Part shown: piece after piece, positions 15,460 to 24,488 of the stretch
Position numbering within the stretch: the stretch's first letter is position 1
How the letters are laid out: every line of letters starts with the position of its first letter
Origin: Actinomycetes bacterium
GTDB taxonomy: Bacteria > Actinomycetota > Actinomycetes > S36-B12
Assembly: GCA_014190275.1 (NCBI GenBank)
Contig: BJGE01000011.1
Coordinates: 1-40,364, forward strand
Direction of reading: 5' to 3'
Length of the DNA: 40,364 nucleotides
Translations under genes and position numbers: made by a program
Notes under the pieces: generated by a model
What the model was told of the DNA's origin: nothing
What the model saw: the letters and a program-made list of their open reading frames with translations, nothing else
Database searches by the model: none

Positions 15460-16536
15460 GTGACCGAAGCCGTGATGTTGGTCGGGGGGCAAGGCACCCG
15501 ACTTCGTCCGTTGACTATCAACACCCCCAAGCCCATGCTTCCGGTGGCCGGTGTGCCATTTACGGTGCACCAGATCACCCGGGCCAGAGCTGCCGGGGTA
15601 ACGCGAATCGTGTTGGCGACTTCCTACCGCGCTGAAGTGTTCCGTGAGTTCATCGAGGGCGCCGATCTCGGCATCGAAATCGTTATTGCGACCGAGGATG
15701 AACCCTTGGGTACCGGTGGCGCGATTCGGCACGCGCTGCCGTATCTACAAAGTGCACCTGATGCACCCGTTCTAGTCTTCAATGGTGATGTTTTGTCCGG
15801 CTTAGATATCGGCGGGCTCGTTAATCACCATGTTGCTGGCTCTGCCGATGCGACTTTGTATTTGACCCCCGTTGCGGACCCGCGCGCCTTTGGGCTCGTA
15901 CCTACCGATACTGACGGCCGGGTTACCAAATTCCTAGAGAAACCACAAACCCCGGAAGAAATTGTGACCGATCAAATAAATGCCGGCTGCTATGTATTTC
16001 GCCGAAGCGTCATCGATGAGATCCCCGCTGGCCGACCGGTGTCGGTGGAACGCGAGACCTTTCCCGGGCTACTGGCGGCGAACGCGATGGTACTTGGAGT
16101 AGTCGATCGTGGTTATTGGCTAGACCTAGGCACGCCGATGGCATTTGTGCAAGGCTCCCGCGACTTAGTGTTGGGTAATGCGCCATCGCCGGCGGTCTCG
16201 AATCCGGGTCCATATCTGGTGCTCGCTGACGCCGAAGTCGCCAGCGGTGCGTTATTAACCGGCGGCTGCGCCATCGGTCGTCGGGCGCAGGTCGGGGCCG
16301 GAGCCGTGGTCGATGGTTCCGTGGTTTTCGACGATGCCCGCATTGGCGCCGGCGCTAAAGTCACCGGCAGCATTGTGGGTGCTGGAGCTACTGTCGGTGA
16401 AAATTGCGTGATTGACGGGGCGGTGATCGGTGACGGTGCGAGCATCGGTGCCGGCAATGAATTGCTAGCCGGGGTGCGGATCTGGCCAAATGTGCAAATT
16501 GCAGCGGGGGCGGTGCGGTTCTCCAGTGACGGTTAA
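15460..16536 (+). CDS. manC: Mannose-1-phosphate guanylyltransferase-like
   Basis: 358 aa. N-terminal nucleotidyltransferase domain with MLVGGQGTRLRPLT and TPKPMLPVAG (residues 5-27), LVFNGDVLSGLD with the metal Asp, and FLEKPQ. The C-terminal quarter is a left-handed beta-helix of hexapeptide repeats (IGRRAQVGAGAVV, IGAGAKVTGSIV, VGENCVIDGAVIG). This architecture is that of the actinobacterial GDP-mannose pyrophosphorylase (called ManB in mycobacteria), which joins GTP and mannose-1-phosphate. Its location with LCP, fbiB and manB supports that reading; a glucose-1-phosphate nucleotidyltransferase is the alternative. GTG 15460 gives the family start; ATG 15436 would add 8 residues. CACGCT lies at -12 to -7. 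Confidence 0.88.
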   Translation: MTEAVMLVGGQGTRLRPLTINTPKPMLPVAGVPFTVHQITRARAAGVTRIVLATSYRAEVFREFIEGADLGIEIVIATEDEPLGTGGAIRHALPYLQSAPDAPVLVFNGDVLSGLDIGGLVNHHVAGSADATLYLTPVADPRAFGLVPTDTDGRVTKFLEKPQTPEEIVTDQINAGCYVFRRSVIDEIPAGRPVSVERETFPGLLAANAMVLGVVDRGYWLDLGTPMAFVQGSRDLVLGNAPSPAVSNPGPYLVLADAEVASGALLTGGCAIGRRAQVGAGAVVDGSVVFDDARIGAGAKVTGSIVGAGATVGENCVIDGAVIGDGASIGAGNELLAGVRIWPNVQIAAGAVRFSSDG

Positions 16537-17897
16537 GTAATCAGCGGGATCATGAAGGCATCCGGTGTGCGCTCGGCACGCGGCTTTGTGGCTTCAGCTG
16601 GATAGCCGATAGCTATTGCGCCAAGGGGCTGATAACTCGCCGGTAGGTTGAGCACCGAATGGACCACATCGGCGCAGAACATGGCGGACGAGATCCAAGC
16701 TGAGCCGACATCCTCGGCCGCCAAGGTAATCATCAGGTTCTGGACAGCAGCACCACCGGCGACCATGAACATATCGCGCTCCGCATTGGTGCGCACCGCA
16801 TCCGCGTATTGATGCGCACCGGCCCCTAGGTCAATGAAAGCGAGCACCACAACAGGTGCGGTGCGCAAGATGTCGCCCCGGGCAATCCGCTTGTTGATTG
16901 AATCCTCGGCGACCCCATCGGTGTTTTGTAGATCGGAGATCCAGCGCTCGCGCATCGCGGTCAGCAGGGTTTGGCGGATCGGCTCACCCCGTAGCGCGAG
17001 GAAGCGCCATGGGGTGGTGTGGTGCGGAGCGGGCGCGGTGATGGCTGCGGTGATGGCGCGGGCGATTAAGTCATCTGGGATCGGCAGGTCGCTGAAGTCC
17101 CGAACGGTGCGCCGATGCTCCGCCGCGGTGGTCCGGCCGTGTTGTATTGCCTCCTTCGTACCTAGTGGGAATAGGTCCTCATCCAGTGGGCGAACTACGG
17201 CACCGGCCCCCGGCCCAAATTCGGTGCTGACATAGGCGCCCAGTCCGCGGACAACCGCCACCGGGCTGCCGCCGATCTTGCCCTTGACTAGATCTGCTGC
17301 CGCAGCGATCTCATCGGCGATCGCGATTACGGTCATCTCCAAGGTGCGGCCGAAACCATCGATGCGCCCGGTGTGATCGTCAAGCACCGTGATGCCGGCG
17401 GCACCAATCGCTACATCGGTTACCCCGAGGCGCCAGGGTCGCCCCATGGTGTCGGTGATAATGATCCCGAGGCGTTTTTCGGTTATCTTGCGAAGGCTAG
17501 TCAGCAGGTCGCGAGCCGAGGCATCAGGGTCAAGTGGCAGCAGGACTACTTTGCCGGGTTCAACATTACTGGCATCAACTCCGGCCGCCGCCATCACAAG
17601 ACCATGTTGGGTTTGCACAATCTTTGTAGTACCGCGCGGGGTCACCTTTGTTGCGACGACCCGGACGGTCTCGCTTTCGATGGCGGCATCACGCGACTGC
17701 GCAACTACGATGCGGCCCTCGGATTTGGCCACGATTTTACTTGTCACCACGACCACGTCGCCATCGGCAAACCCGGTGGCGCCATCAGGCCACGAGATTT
17801 CGGTCGCGGTGATCAGTGCGGCCAGATCAGCTTCCGGTGCGATGGGCCCAATGCCCAAGACGGTGGTTATTTGCAGTTCTGGTTTTACCTCGCCCAT
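16533..17897 (-). CDS. fbiB: F420 gamma-glutamyl ligase FbiB
   Basis: 454 aa fusion. The N-terminal CofE domain (about 1-240) adds gamma-linked glutamates to coenzyme F420-0: VVVVTSKIVAKSEGR, ITDTMGRPWRLGVTDVAIG cut at the conserved TDT, and GGSPVAVVRGLG. The C-terminal nitroreductase-like FMN domain (about 255-454) has RRTVRDF, APHHTTPWRFLAL and a final SAWISSAMF-type segment; in mycobacteria this half reduces the dehydro-F420-0 precursor. The fusion is the actinobacterial form. ATG 17897 was chosen because it follows the fbiA stop by 1 nt; upstream starts would run back into fbiA. The end overlaps the manC stop by 4 bp, tail to tail. Confidence 0.95.
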   Translation of the reverse strand: MGEVKPELQITTVLGIGPIAPEADLAALITATEISWPDGATGFADGDVVVVTSKIVAKSEGRIVVAQSRDAAIESETVRVVATKVTPRGTTKIVQTQHGLVMAAAGVDASNVEPGKVVLLPLDPDASARDLLTSLRKITEKRLGIIITDTMGRPWRLGVTDVAIGAAGITVLDDHTGRIDGFGRTLEMTVIAIADEIAAAADLVKGKIGGSPVAVVRGLGAYVSTEFGPGAGAVVRPLDEDLFPLGTKEAIQHGRTTAAEHRRTVRDFSDLPIPDDLIARAITAAITAPAPHHTTPWRFLALRGEPIRQTLLTAMRERWISDLQNTDGVAEDSINKRIARGDILRTAPVVVLAFIDLGAGAHQYADAVRTNAERDMFMVAGGAAVQNLMITLAAEDVGSAWISSAMFCADVVHSVLNLPASYQPLGAIAIGYPAEATKPRAERTPDAFMIPLIT

Positions 17898-17898
17898 C

Positions 17899-18915
17899 TC
17901 AGGAGTTAACCGCCTGCAGGCATTCGGCAGCCATCCGGGCGGTAGCAGCCACATCGGTCATGAGTAACGGAATCGCGCGGCATGAGATGCCCAGGTCCGA
18001 AACGACTTCGACAATGCCAGCATCTTCTTCATCCACCAGCCAGGTGTCGATGAAGCCACCGTTGGTGCGTGCGCCGTAATGGGTTGCGACCGCCGCCGCT
18101 GAAGTTTCGACCCCGATCGCTCGCAGGCAAGCATCCGCCATGCCGCGGACAGGTGCACCGCCGACAATGGGGGAGACACCAATAACCGGCGCTGCTGCTG
18201 ACCGAATTGCATCGGCAATGCCGGGTACCGCCAGTATCGTGCCTATTGAAACGACCGGATTGCTGGGCGGGAAGATAATCAGGTCGGCGTTTGTGATTGC
18301 CTCAAGCACTCCGGGTGCAGGTGTGGCGGTCTCGATACCGATAATCGCGAATGAATGTGCAGGCAATGTTGCCCGGTACCTGATCCACCATTCTTGGAAG
18401 TGAATGGCAATTTGCAGTGGGCGGCCGCTATCGTCCATGGCCCCGTTTGGATCGTCGACGACAACGTGGGTTTCGGCGCGGTCGTCACTCATCGGTAGTA
18501 ACTGAACTCCGGGCTGCCAACGGGTGCATAGGGCCGCGGTGACCTCGGAGAGTGAATAGCCGGCGGCAAGTGATGCGGTGCGCACGAGATGGGTGGCGAT
18601 GTCCTTGTCACCTAGGCCGAACCATGTTGGTTCAACTCCGTAACTGGCAAGCTCAGCTTTTGCCGTGAAAGTTTCACCCTCGCGCCCCCAGCCGCGTTCT
18701 GCGCTGATACCGCCCCCCAGGGTGTACATGACGGTGTCGAGGTCTGGGCAGACCCGCAGGCCGTGGACCCAGATATCGTCGCCGGTGTTGCCGATAACGG
18801 TCACTTCAGCCGTGGTGCCACCGGATCCATCCGGGTGGGTGCTGGCTAGGTGGGCTAGGAGTCCGCGGATAAACCGGGAACCCCCGATACCGCCGGCCAG
18901 TGCCGCAATGCGCAT
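17899..18915 (-). CDS. fbiA: F420 precursor transferase FbiA (CofD)
   Basis: 338 aa. It starts IAALAGGIGGSRFIRGLL, the glycine-rich CofD signature, then VTVIGNTGDDIWVHGLRVCPDLDTVMYTLGG split over the family-conserved NTGDD and PDLDT motifs, and LIIFPPSNPVVSIGTIL near residue 220. FbiA joins the phosphoenolpyruvyl (or lactyl) moiety from a guanylyl donor to the deazaflavin Fo. Together with fbiB it shows that the organism makes F420. The ATG has GACAAT at -12 to -7, a good leaderless -10. fbiB follows after 1 nt, so the two form an operon. Confidence 0.95.
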   Translation of the reverse strand: MRIAALAGGIGGSRFIRGLLAHLASTHPDGSGGTTAEVTVIGNTGDDIWVHGLRVCPDLDTVMYTLGGGISAERGWGREGETFTAKAELASYGVEPTWFGLGDKDIATHLVRTASLAAGYSLSEVTAALCTRWQPGVQLLPMSDDRAETHVVVDDPNGAMDDSGRPLQIAIHFQEWWIRYRATLPAHSFAIIGIETATPAPGVLEAITNADLIIFPPSNPVVSIGTILAVPGIADAIRSAAAPVIGVSPIVGGAPVRGMADACLRAIGVETSAAAVATHYGARTNGGFIDTWLVDEEDAGIVEVVSDLGISCRAIPLLMTDVAATARMAAECLQAVNS

Positions 18916-18921
18916 GCGGGC

Positions 18922-18927
18922 ATTGTC
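18922..18927 (-). promoter_or_regulatory. Likely -10 box of fbiA, leaderless
   Basis: GACAAT on the minus strand is at -12 to -7 from ATG 18915. It keeps the most conserved A (second) and T (sixth) positions and four of six TATAAT bases. Confidence 0.5.
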
Positions 18928-19097
18928 TCAGTCGCGCAAACACCCGGCGGCTCCACTGGCACAGGGCGCACCAATGGTTCGTATCTTGGGCGCGCACCCA
19001 GTGCTACCGGGGCGGGGGCAAATAGCGATAATTTCCAAAAAAATGGGTCTTTTGGGGGATAAATGACACTTTAGTGACCGATATGTCGGAATCCCGC

Positions 19098-19126
19098 TTG
19101 ACTTATGTAAATGACACCGGTGTAAT
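19098..19126 (+). promoter_or_regulatory. whiB promoter (-35/-10)
   Basis: TTGACT (19098-19103) and TGTAAT (19121-19126) are separated by exactly 17 bp, a near-consensus primary-sigma promoter, the best in the window. Transcription would begin near 19133 and give a leader of about 64 nt. Two short palindromes lie just upstream (19067-19076 and 19078-19089) and could be operator half-sites. The 281-bp gap from fbiA also contains a CCAAAA/TTTTGG stem at 19035-19055. Confidence 0.7.
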
Positions 19127-19196
19127 ACGTCTCAGCACCGGCAAAGGGTGTCAGAAAAAAGTAACTGCAACCAAGTAAGCCGAGGAGGTCCTTCGC

Positions 19197-19454
19197 GTGA
19201 CTGACATGGTTTTGGTGCCTTTGTCTGAAGTAGAAGAGTTGGCATGGCAAGGTCATGCGTTATGCGCGCAGACCGACCCGGAGGCTTTTTTCCCCGAGAA
19301 GGGCGGCAGCACCCGCGAGGCTAAGAAAGTCTGTCTTTCATGTGAGGTCCGGGTTGAGTGCTTGGAGTACGCCCTCGCCCAAGATGAGCGTTTTGGAATC
19401 TGGGGTGGTTTGTCCGAGCGGGAGCGCCGGCGCCTGAAGAAGCGGGCCGTCTAA
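19197..19454 (+). CDS. whiB: WhiB2/WhmD-type regulator
   Basis: 85 aa Wbl protein. The four cluster ligands are Cys23, Cys46, Cys49 and Cys55 (C-x22-C-x2-C-x5-C), which bind a [4Fe-4S] cluster. GIWGG (67-71) and the basic tail RERRRLKKR form the DNA/sigma-contact turn and tail. The AQTDPEAFFPEKGGSTREAK segment matches the WhiB/WhiB2 subgroup, which controls septation and sporulation genes with WhiA in Streptomyces and division in mycobacteria. GTG 19197 has a strong GAGGAGG 8 nt upstream and a near-consensus promoter, in contrast to the leaderless neighbours. Its place between fbiA and the glycosyltransferase block is the usual actinobacterial one. Confidence 0.96.
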   Translation: MTDMVLVPLSEVEELAWQGHALCAQTDPEAFFPEKGGSTREAKKVCLSCEVRVECLEYALAQDERFGIWGGLSERERRRLKKRAV

Positions 19455-19509
19455 GCGGTTGGCAATTTGTGCCAAGGAAGTTAGCTCGGTCGTGGGTGCC
19501 CGCGCCGGT

Positions 19510-19515
19510 TACAGT
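19510..19515 (+). promoter_or_regulatory. -10 box of giant GT, leaderless
   Basis: TACAGT lies at -12 to -7 from GTG 19522. No Shine-Dalgarno sequence is present, and the box fixes the GTG as the start rather than the in-frame ATG at 19534. Confidence 0.6.
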
Positions 19516-19521
19516 TGGTAG

Positions 19522-22500
19522 GTGTCGGGCCCGATGGAAGATGACCAGGTCGCAGCTGACCGGGTCGCAGATTATCAGTTAGCGGATGACCCAGCACCAA
19601 TAGCGGGACCCAGCGATGAACTGTCCACCGAGTGGTTCAGCCTAGATGACGAATTCGAAAGTCCAGCCGCACCCGCGTTACCGCGTCGGCATCACCATGT
19701 CACTGCGGTCCTTGTCAGCCACGACGGTGCGGTCTGGTTGCCGGCAGCGCTGACCACCTTGGCCGGGCAGTCCCGCCCACCTGATGCCGTCGTTGGTGTC
19801 GACACCGGGTCAACCGATGGCAGTCTGGGTCAACTGAGGTCCGCATTTGGTGCTGATCGGGTTGTCGCGGGAGATTCGCACTTAGGTTTTGGTGATGCGG
19901 TCCGAGCCGGTGTCGCACAGGTAGGGCAAGTGCAAGTCGCGCCAAGTGATGATCCGGTGGAGGAACTCGTTGAGTGGCTCTGGTTGTTGCATGATGACAG
20001 TGCCGCAGACCCATCGTGTCTGCAAGCTTTACTAAATACGGCCGATGATTTTCCGAGCGCTTCGATCCTGGGTCCGAAGATACTCGGCTGGCATGACCGC
20101 CGGTTACTTCTCGAAGTTGGGGTCAGCATCACCAGTTCTGGCCGACGCTACACCGGGTTGGAGCGCCGCGAACATGATCAAGGACAGCACGATGGCGTGC
20201 GTGATGTACTAGCGGTTAGCTCGGCCGGCATGTTGGTTAGACGTGAGGCCTGGCAGCATCTTGATGGATTTGATCGGGCCCTGCCACTATTTCGTGACGA
20301 TATTGACTTCTGCTGGCGTGCGCATCTTGCTGGTGAGCGGGTACTCATTGCGACCGATGCGGTGCTGCACCATCGCGAGGCTGCAGCACACGGACGCCGT
20401 GCCGATGACTTGGCACCGCGTCCGCATCGAATTGACCGAGAAGCCGCGGTGCACGTTTTATTGGCGCATACATCAGTCTTTGCTGGCCCGTTCTTGGCAC
20501 TTCGCCTGTTGATAGTCAGTGCGGTTCGATCGATTGTGTATTTGCTCGGCAAGGATTTTGATGCGGCCCGCGATGAAGTGGGTGCGGTATTGGATGTGGC
20601 TTTGCATCCTGGACGCTTGCATGCCTCCAGGAGATTGAGTGCCAAGACAGCCACCGAACCTTATTCGGTGATCCGCTCGCTGCGGCCAAGTATCTGGGCC
20701 CAAGCCCGACAAGGTCTGGAGCTGGTGGCGGGTATCGCAACTACCAGCAGTTCTGCGCTGAGTGCCTCGGTGAGTGCTATTGATTCAGGGCCGATTGATG
20801 ACGATGCTGCCTATTTGGATTCTGCAGGCCCCGGCCTGATTCGACGGTTGCTGGTCCGGCCGAGCGTGATCTTTATTGCCGTAATGAGCGTGTTTGCGCT
20901 GGTCGCGATGCGCACTTTGTGGTGGGGCGAAGGGGTTCTTCAAGGTGGTGCGCTCCTGCCAAGTATGCCCGGTGCCGGTGACCTTTGGGGCTCCTATAGC
21001 GAGGCTTGGCACAACATTGGGCCCGGTTCGGTGGCACCGGCAGCCCCGTATTTGATGCTGATTTTTGGGTTGGCATTCCTACTGCTTGGTAAAGCACAAC
21101 TTGCGGTCACCGTAATTTTCGTCCTCGGCGTGCCCCTTGCTGCCTGGAGCATGTACTTTGCGACTCGCGGACTCGTAACGGGTCGGGCGGTTCGTATCTG
21201 GGCCGGGGCTGCGTATGCGCTAGTGCCGGCGTTGACAGGTGCGCTGTCAAGTGGCCGTATCGGGACAGTCATGGCCGCCATCTTGTTGCCTTTTGTGGTT
21301 CGTTCCTTCGTGCGAATCATCGGCGTTCGAGGTACCTTCCGGCGCGCGGCGGGAACCGCGCTTCTTCTCGCGGCGCTTATCGCGGTGCTGCCATTTACTT
21401 GGCTGATCGCCTTGGCCTTCGCCATCGCATTCAGCGTGCCGCTCATGTTGCAGAAGGGCAAGGCCGCCTGGCCGGTTGTTAGACGGTTGACACTTGCCGT
21501 CGTCGCGTCAATCGCGCTGCTGCTGCCTTGGTCCATGGATTTGCTAAGGCACCCCGCGGAATTCTTCCTCCAGCCTGGTGTTGAGAGTGCGGCGCTTAGT
21601 GATACGACCGTAAACGCCATCGATGTTTTTCTGCTCCATCCGGGTGGCCCGGGAATGACGCCGCTTTGGGTTACCTTGGGGATCCTCATCGCCGGGTTCT
21701 CCGCACTGCTCCGCCGGGAGCGCGCTTCCTACATCCTGGCCTGTTGGGCACTCGGTGGTAGCGCATTATTAATCGGGGTGCTGCAGACACTTGTCTTTCT
21801 CACTCCGACGGATTCGATAACGGCAATTCGGACCTGGCCCGGTGGTGCAACCTTGGTGTTCAGCGCGGCAATGATCCTCGCTGCGAGTATCGCCACGGAT
21901 GGGCTTCGAGAACGCATGGTTGGTGTCAGTTTCAATATTGGTCAGCCCTTCATCGTCTTTGTGGTCGTGCTTGCGGTCTTTGCGCCGGTGCTGTCGGCGA
22001 TCTATTGGTTCTCCGCAGCCGATGGGCAGTTGCGTAAAGCACCACTGGCTGCGGTGCCGGCATTTGTTGAAGCCGATGCACTTGGCGGTCAGGCCCCTCG
22101 GACTTTGGTGCTGCGGCAAGATCGTGACGGTGCGGTGCAATACACCTTGGTTAACGGCGCGGGTCCGAGCCTTGGTGCCGCGGACGCGGGCCCGCCCGGC
22201 AGCGTCTGGGCGGCAATTGACCCACTGGTGGCCGGGCTGGCCTCCGGCCGCGGTGGTGATGAGGTTTCCGGGCTCGCCGGGTACGGGGTGCGCTACGTAC
22301 TCTTGGCCGCGGGCACCTCAAAATCCTTGATCCCGGTATTAGATGGTGAGCCGGGGCTGCGCCGGTTATCGAGTTCCAGCGGTGAAGTCCTCTGGCGAAT
22401 TGCGGGAGTAACCTCGCGGGCCCGTTTAGTAGATGGGGAGACATCATCAGCATTGGATGTCGTGGCGGCGCCAGCCGGTGCGGCGTGGGTCGGGATTGAT

Positions 22501-22929
22501 CCGTATCTGGATCAGCTAATTGCGGCCGGTCCGGGGGGACGCGAGATCGTTGTCGGTGCCGTTACCGAGCCCAACTGGCGCGCAACGGTGGTGGGCCCAG
22601 ATGGCACGGTGCAACAAGATCTCCAGGCGCAGCCACCAACCGGTCAGCTTTCCTGGTCACAGGGATTCACCGCTCCCGCAAACAGCGCTCAGGTAGTAAT
22701 CTCCTTCGATCAAGGCGAGCGGTCGCTTTGGTTGTGGCTGCAGTTCATTCTCCTTTTCGTGCTGGTCGTGCTCGCGTTGCCGGCGCGGCAGCCTAGTGAC
22801 CCGGACCCGGATGAAGATTCAGTTGAAGATTTAGGTGCGGAGTCAGGCGCTGCTGCTAATAGCGCCCCAAAGCCGGCTTCAGGACCTGATTACAGGTCGG
22901 TCACTACCTCGAATGTGGTGATTAGATGA
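19522..22929 (+). CDS. Giant membrane GT2 glycosyltransferase
   Basis: 1135 aa. A GT2 domain (about 58-330) has VTAVLVSHDGAVWLPAAL, VVGVDTGSTDGS, the metal site LLHDD (Asp158-159) and FRDDIDFCWR (Asp259-260). It is followed by about a dozen hydrophobic helices (about 450-820), an outer-face domain (about 840-1065) and a last membrane helix near 1075-1095 with an acidic tail. This resembles the large GT2/membrane proteins found beside whiB in many actinobacteria. The multi-helix part recalls GT-C-type membrane transferases, but I cannot identify a catalytic motif there. The stop overlaps the DUF5719 start (ATGA). Probable role is in envelope glycan synthesis; substrate unknown. Confidence 0.86.
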   Translation: MSGPMEDDQVAADRVADYQLADDPAPIAGPSDELSTEWFSLDDEFESPAAPALPRRHHHVTAVLVSHDGAVWLPAALTTLAGQSRPPDAVVGVDTGSTDGSLGQLRSAFGADRVVAGDSHLGFGDAVRAGVAQVGQVQVAPSDDPVEELVEWLWLLHDDSAADPSCLQALLNTADDFPSASILGPKILGWHDRRLLLEVGVSITSSGRRYTGLERREHDQGQHDGVRDVLAVSSAGMLVRREAWQHLDGFDRALPLFRDDIDFCWRAHLAGERVLIATDAVLHHREAAAHGRRADDLAPRPHRIDREAAVHVLLAHTSVFAGPFLALRLLIVSAVRSIVYLLGKDFDAARDEVGAVLDVALHPGRLHASRRLSAKTATEPYSVIRSLRPSIWAQARQGLELVAGIATTSSSALSASVSAIDSGPIDDDAAYLDSAGPGLIRRLLVRPSVIFIAVMSVFALVAMRTLWWGEGVLQGGALLPSMPGAGDLWGSYSEAWHNIGPGSVAPAAPYLMLIFGLAFLLLGKAQLAVTVIFVLGVPLAAWSMYFATRGLVTGRAVRIWAGAAYALVPALTGALSSGRIGTVMAAILLPFVVRSFVRIIGVRGTFRRAAGTALLLAALIAVLPFTWLIALAFAIAFSVPLMLQKGKAAWPVVRRLTLAVVASIALLLPWSMDLLRHPAEFFLQPGVESAALSDTTVNAIDVFLLHPGGPGMTPLWVTLGILIAGFSALLRRERASYILACWALGGSALLIGVLQTLVFLTPTDSITAIRTWPGGATLVFSAAMILAASIATDGLRERMVGVSFNIGQPFIVFVVVLAVFAPVLSAIYWFSAADGQLRKAPLAAVPAFVEADALGGQAPRTLVLRQDRDGAVQYTLVNGAGPSLGAADAGPPGSVWAAIDPLVAGLASGRGGDEVSGLAGYGVRYVLLAAGTSKSLIPVLDGEPGLRRLSSSSGEVLWRIAGVTSRARLVDGETSSALDVVAAPAGAAWVGIDPYLDQLIAAGPGGREIVVGAVTEPNWRATVVGPDGTVQQDLQAQPPTGQLSWSQGFTAPANSAQVVISFDQGERSLWLWLQFILLFVLVVLALPARQPSDPDPDEDSVEDLGAESGAAANSAPKPASGPDYRSVTTSNVVIR

Positions 22930-24413
22930 CCGCTATAAGTGCTGCTCGCAAGCTGATTATTGCCATTGCAATTACCGCAATTGTGGTTGCGGGTGGTTGG
23001 TTCATTCAGCTTCGAATACCGGTGGCTGAACCGCCACCACTTGCCATCGAGCCGATCGGCTCTTCGGTGCTGATCTGCCCGGAGCCGGGAGCAAATGCCG
23101 AATTAGGTGTTCGGGTTAGCGCAGCGGTAGTACCCGGGCAGCCCGGTCAAGGCACCGGATCAGGTAGCGCGCGGTTGGAGACTTTGCCGGGTAAATCCTC
23201 AGCCGAGGCATCAATTATTGGTCCAGGCGGTCAAGTGGAAATCGACGCATTCGGTGAAAAACTGCCGCCCATCCGGGCGGTTGCGGTTGGCTCATTTGCA
23301 CCCGGATTCGTTGCCGACCAGTGGGGGCGGGATCCGCGCGGCACCGGACGCGGGTTGGCGAGTACGGCATGTGCACCAGCCGCATCTGCATTCTGGTTCG
23401 TCGGTGGTGGTTCCATTGCCGGGCGGCAGACCCGCGTGGTGCTGGTTAATCCAGACGAAAATGCGGCTGTGGTCGATGTCTTGATTTACGGTACCGAAGG
23501 CTTACTCGATGCATCAGGTGGGCGTGGGCTGGTAGTACCACCCGGGTCGCGGCTCGCGGTGCGCTTAGACGCGCTGATCCCCGGGGAGAAGAGCACGGCG
23601 TTTCACGTCATTGCACGAACCGGTCGTATCGGAGCGGCTATTGACGATCAGCAAATGTCAGGGTTGCAATCGGTTGGCGCGGACTGGATTGCACCCGCGG
23701 CCGCGCCGTCTAAGACCGTGTATGTGCCGGGTGTGCTTCCGGGTGCGGGCGCGCGAGTACTTTCGGTGGTTGCGCCCGGTGACCAAAATGCGGTGGTGAA
23801 AGTGCGCATCCTCTCGCCAATAGGCACCTTCGCACCGGCTGAGCGCGACAGCATCAAGGTCCCGGCCGGCACCGTGATCAGCGTCGATATGTCACCGGTC
23901 ACCGGTGGGCAACCGGTCACCTTGGAGTTGACATCCGATCAGCCGATTGTTGCGGGCATGCGGCAGTTCTTCGGGGGCAAGAAACAACAAGATGACACTT
24001 CATTTACCTCAGGAGCACAGCCTTTCAGCGGGCCAGCCGCGGTCAGCGGGCTTCCGGTCCGAACCTCCACCGATGTGCGACTCGCGATCACCGCACCGAT
24101 TGGGGCGGTAAGTGTTGACATTGTGCTGTTGCCGTATCGCGGGAGCAAAGAAATCGCGGCGCCGACGGCCCCGCAGCGCGTCAGTGTTCCGGCCGGCGAA
24201 GTAAAATTCATCCTGTTGCGGCCACCGAGTGATGCTGATTGGTTTACCGCGGTGGTGACACCGACAGGTGATTCCGGCCCAATTCTGCTCGCCCACCGGG
24301 TCCGCGAGCGTTCGCGTTATGGCGACTTGATAACCGGATACCCGTGGGCGCCACTTCGTACTGAGGTAACTGTCCCGACAGCCGAACAGGACTTTGGGGT
24401 CACGGTTCGCTGA
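22926..24413 (+). CDS. DUF5719 family secreted/anchored protein
   Basis: 495 aa. A single N-terminal hydrophobic helix (about 8-27, LIIAIAITAIVVAGGWFI) should anchor it, with the remainder outside. The rest is rich in Gly, Ala, Pro and Val and seems made of repeated beta domains, with VVLVNPDENAAVVDVLIYGTEG near residue 175 resembling the DUF5719 core. Only two cysteines flank the early part (Cys50 and one near 150), which could form a disulfide. It is translationally coupled to the giant glycosyltransferase, so the two likely act together at the membrane face. No enzyme motif was seen. Confidence 0.75.
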   Translation: MTAISAARKLIIAIAITAIVVAGGWFIQLRIPVAEPPPLAIEPIGSSVLICPEPGANAELGVRVSAAVVPGQPGQGTGSGSARLETLPGKSSAEASIIGPGGQVEIDAFGEKLPPIRAVAVGSFAPGFVADQWGRDPRGTGRGLASTACAPAASAFWFVGGGSIAGRQTRVVLVNPDENAAVVDVLIYGTEGLLDASGGRGLVVPPGSRLAVRLDALIPGEKSTAFHVIARTGRIGAAIDDQQMSGLQSVGADWIAPAAAPSKTVYVPGVLPGAGARVLSVVAPGDQNAVVKVRILSPIGTFAPAERDSIKVPAGTVISVDMSPVTGGQPVTLELTSDQPIVAGMRQFFGGKKQQDDTSFTSGAQPFSGPAAVSGLPVRTSTDVRLAITAPIGAVSVDIVLLPYRGSKEIAAPTAPQRVSVPAGEVKFILLRPPSDADWFTAVVTPTGDSGPILLAHRVRERSRYGDLITGYPWAPLRTEVTVPTAEQDFGVTVR

Positions 24414-24476
24414 GGACTAGGTGGTTCGGTCTGCGTTGGTCCGGCGCGCCGCGCGAAAACACGGTGCAGACCGGGC

Positions 24477-24482
24477 TACGTT
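24477..24482 (+). promoter_or_regulatory. -10 box of DUF3499 gene, leaderless
   Basis: TACGTT lies at -12 to -7 from the second of two adjacent GTG codons (24489). This selects 24489 over 24486 as the start. Confidence 0.55.
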
Positions 24483-24488
24483 GCCGTG

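Noticed and set aside
17373-17909. 178-codon plus-strand frame opposite fbiB
   Set aside because: It lies fully antisense to the well-supported FbiB coding sequence and reads as a composition-driven shadow, with no domain or ribosome site.
20994-21689. 231-codon minus-strand frame within the giant glycosyltransferase
   Set aside because: Its Arg/Thr/Ala-rich product mirrors the hydrophobic membrane helices on the real strand; no start signal or family match.
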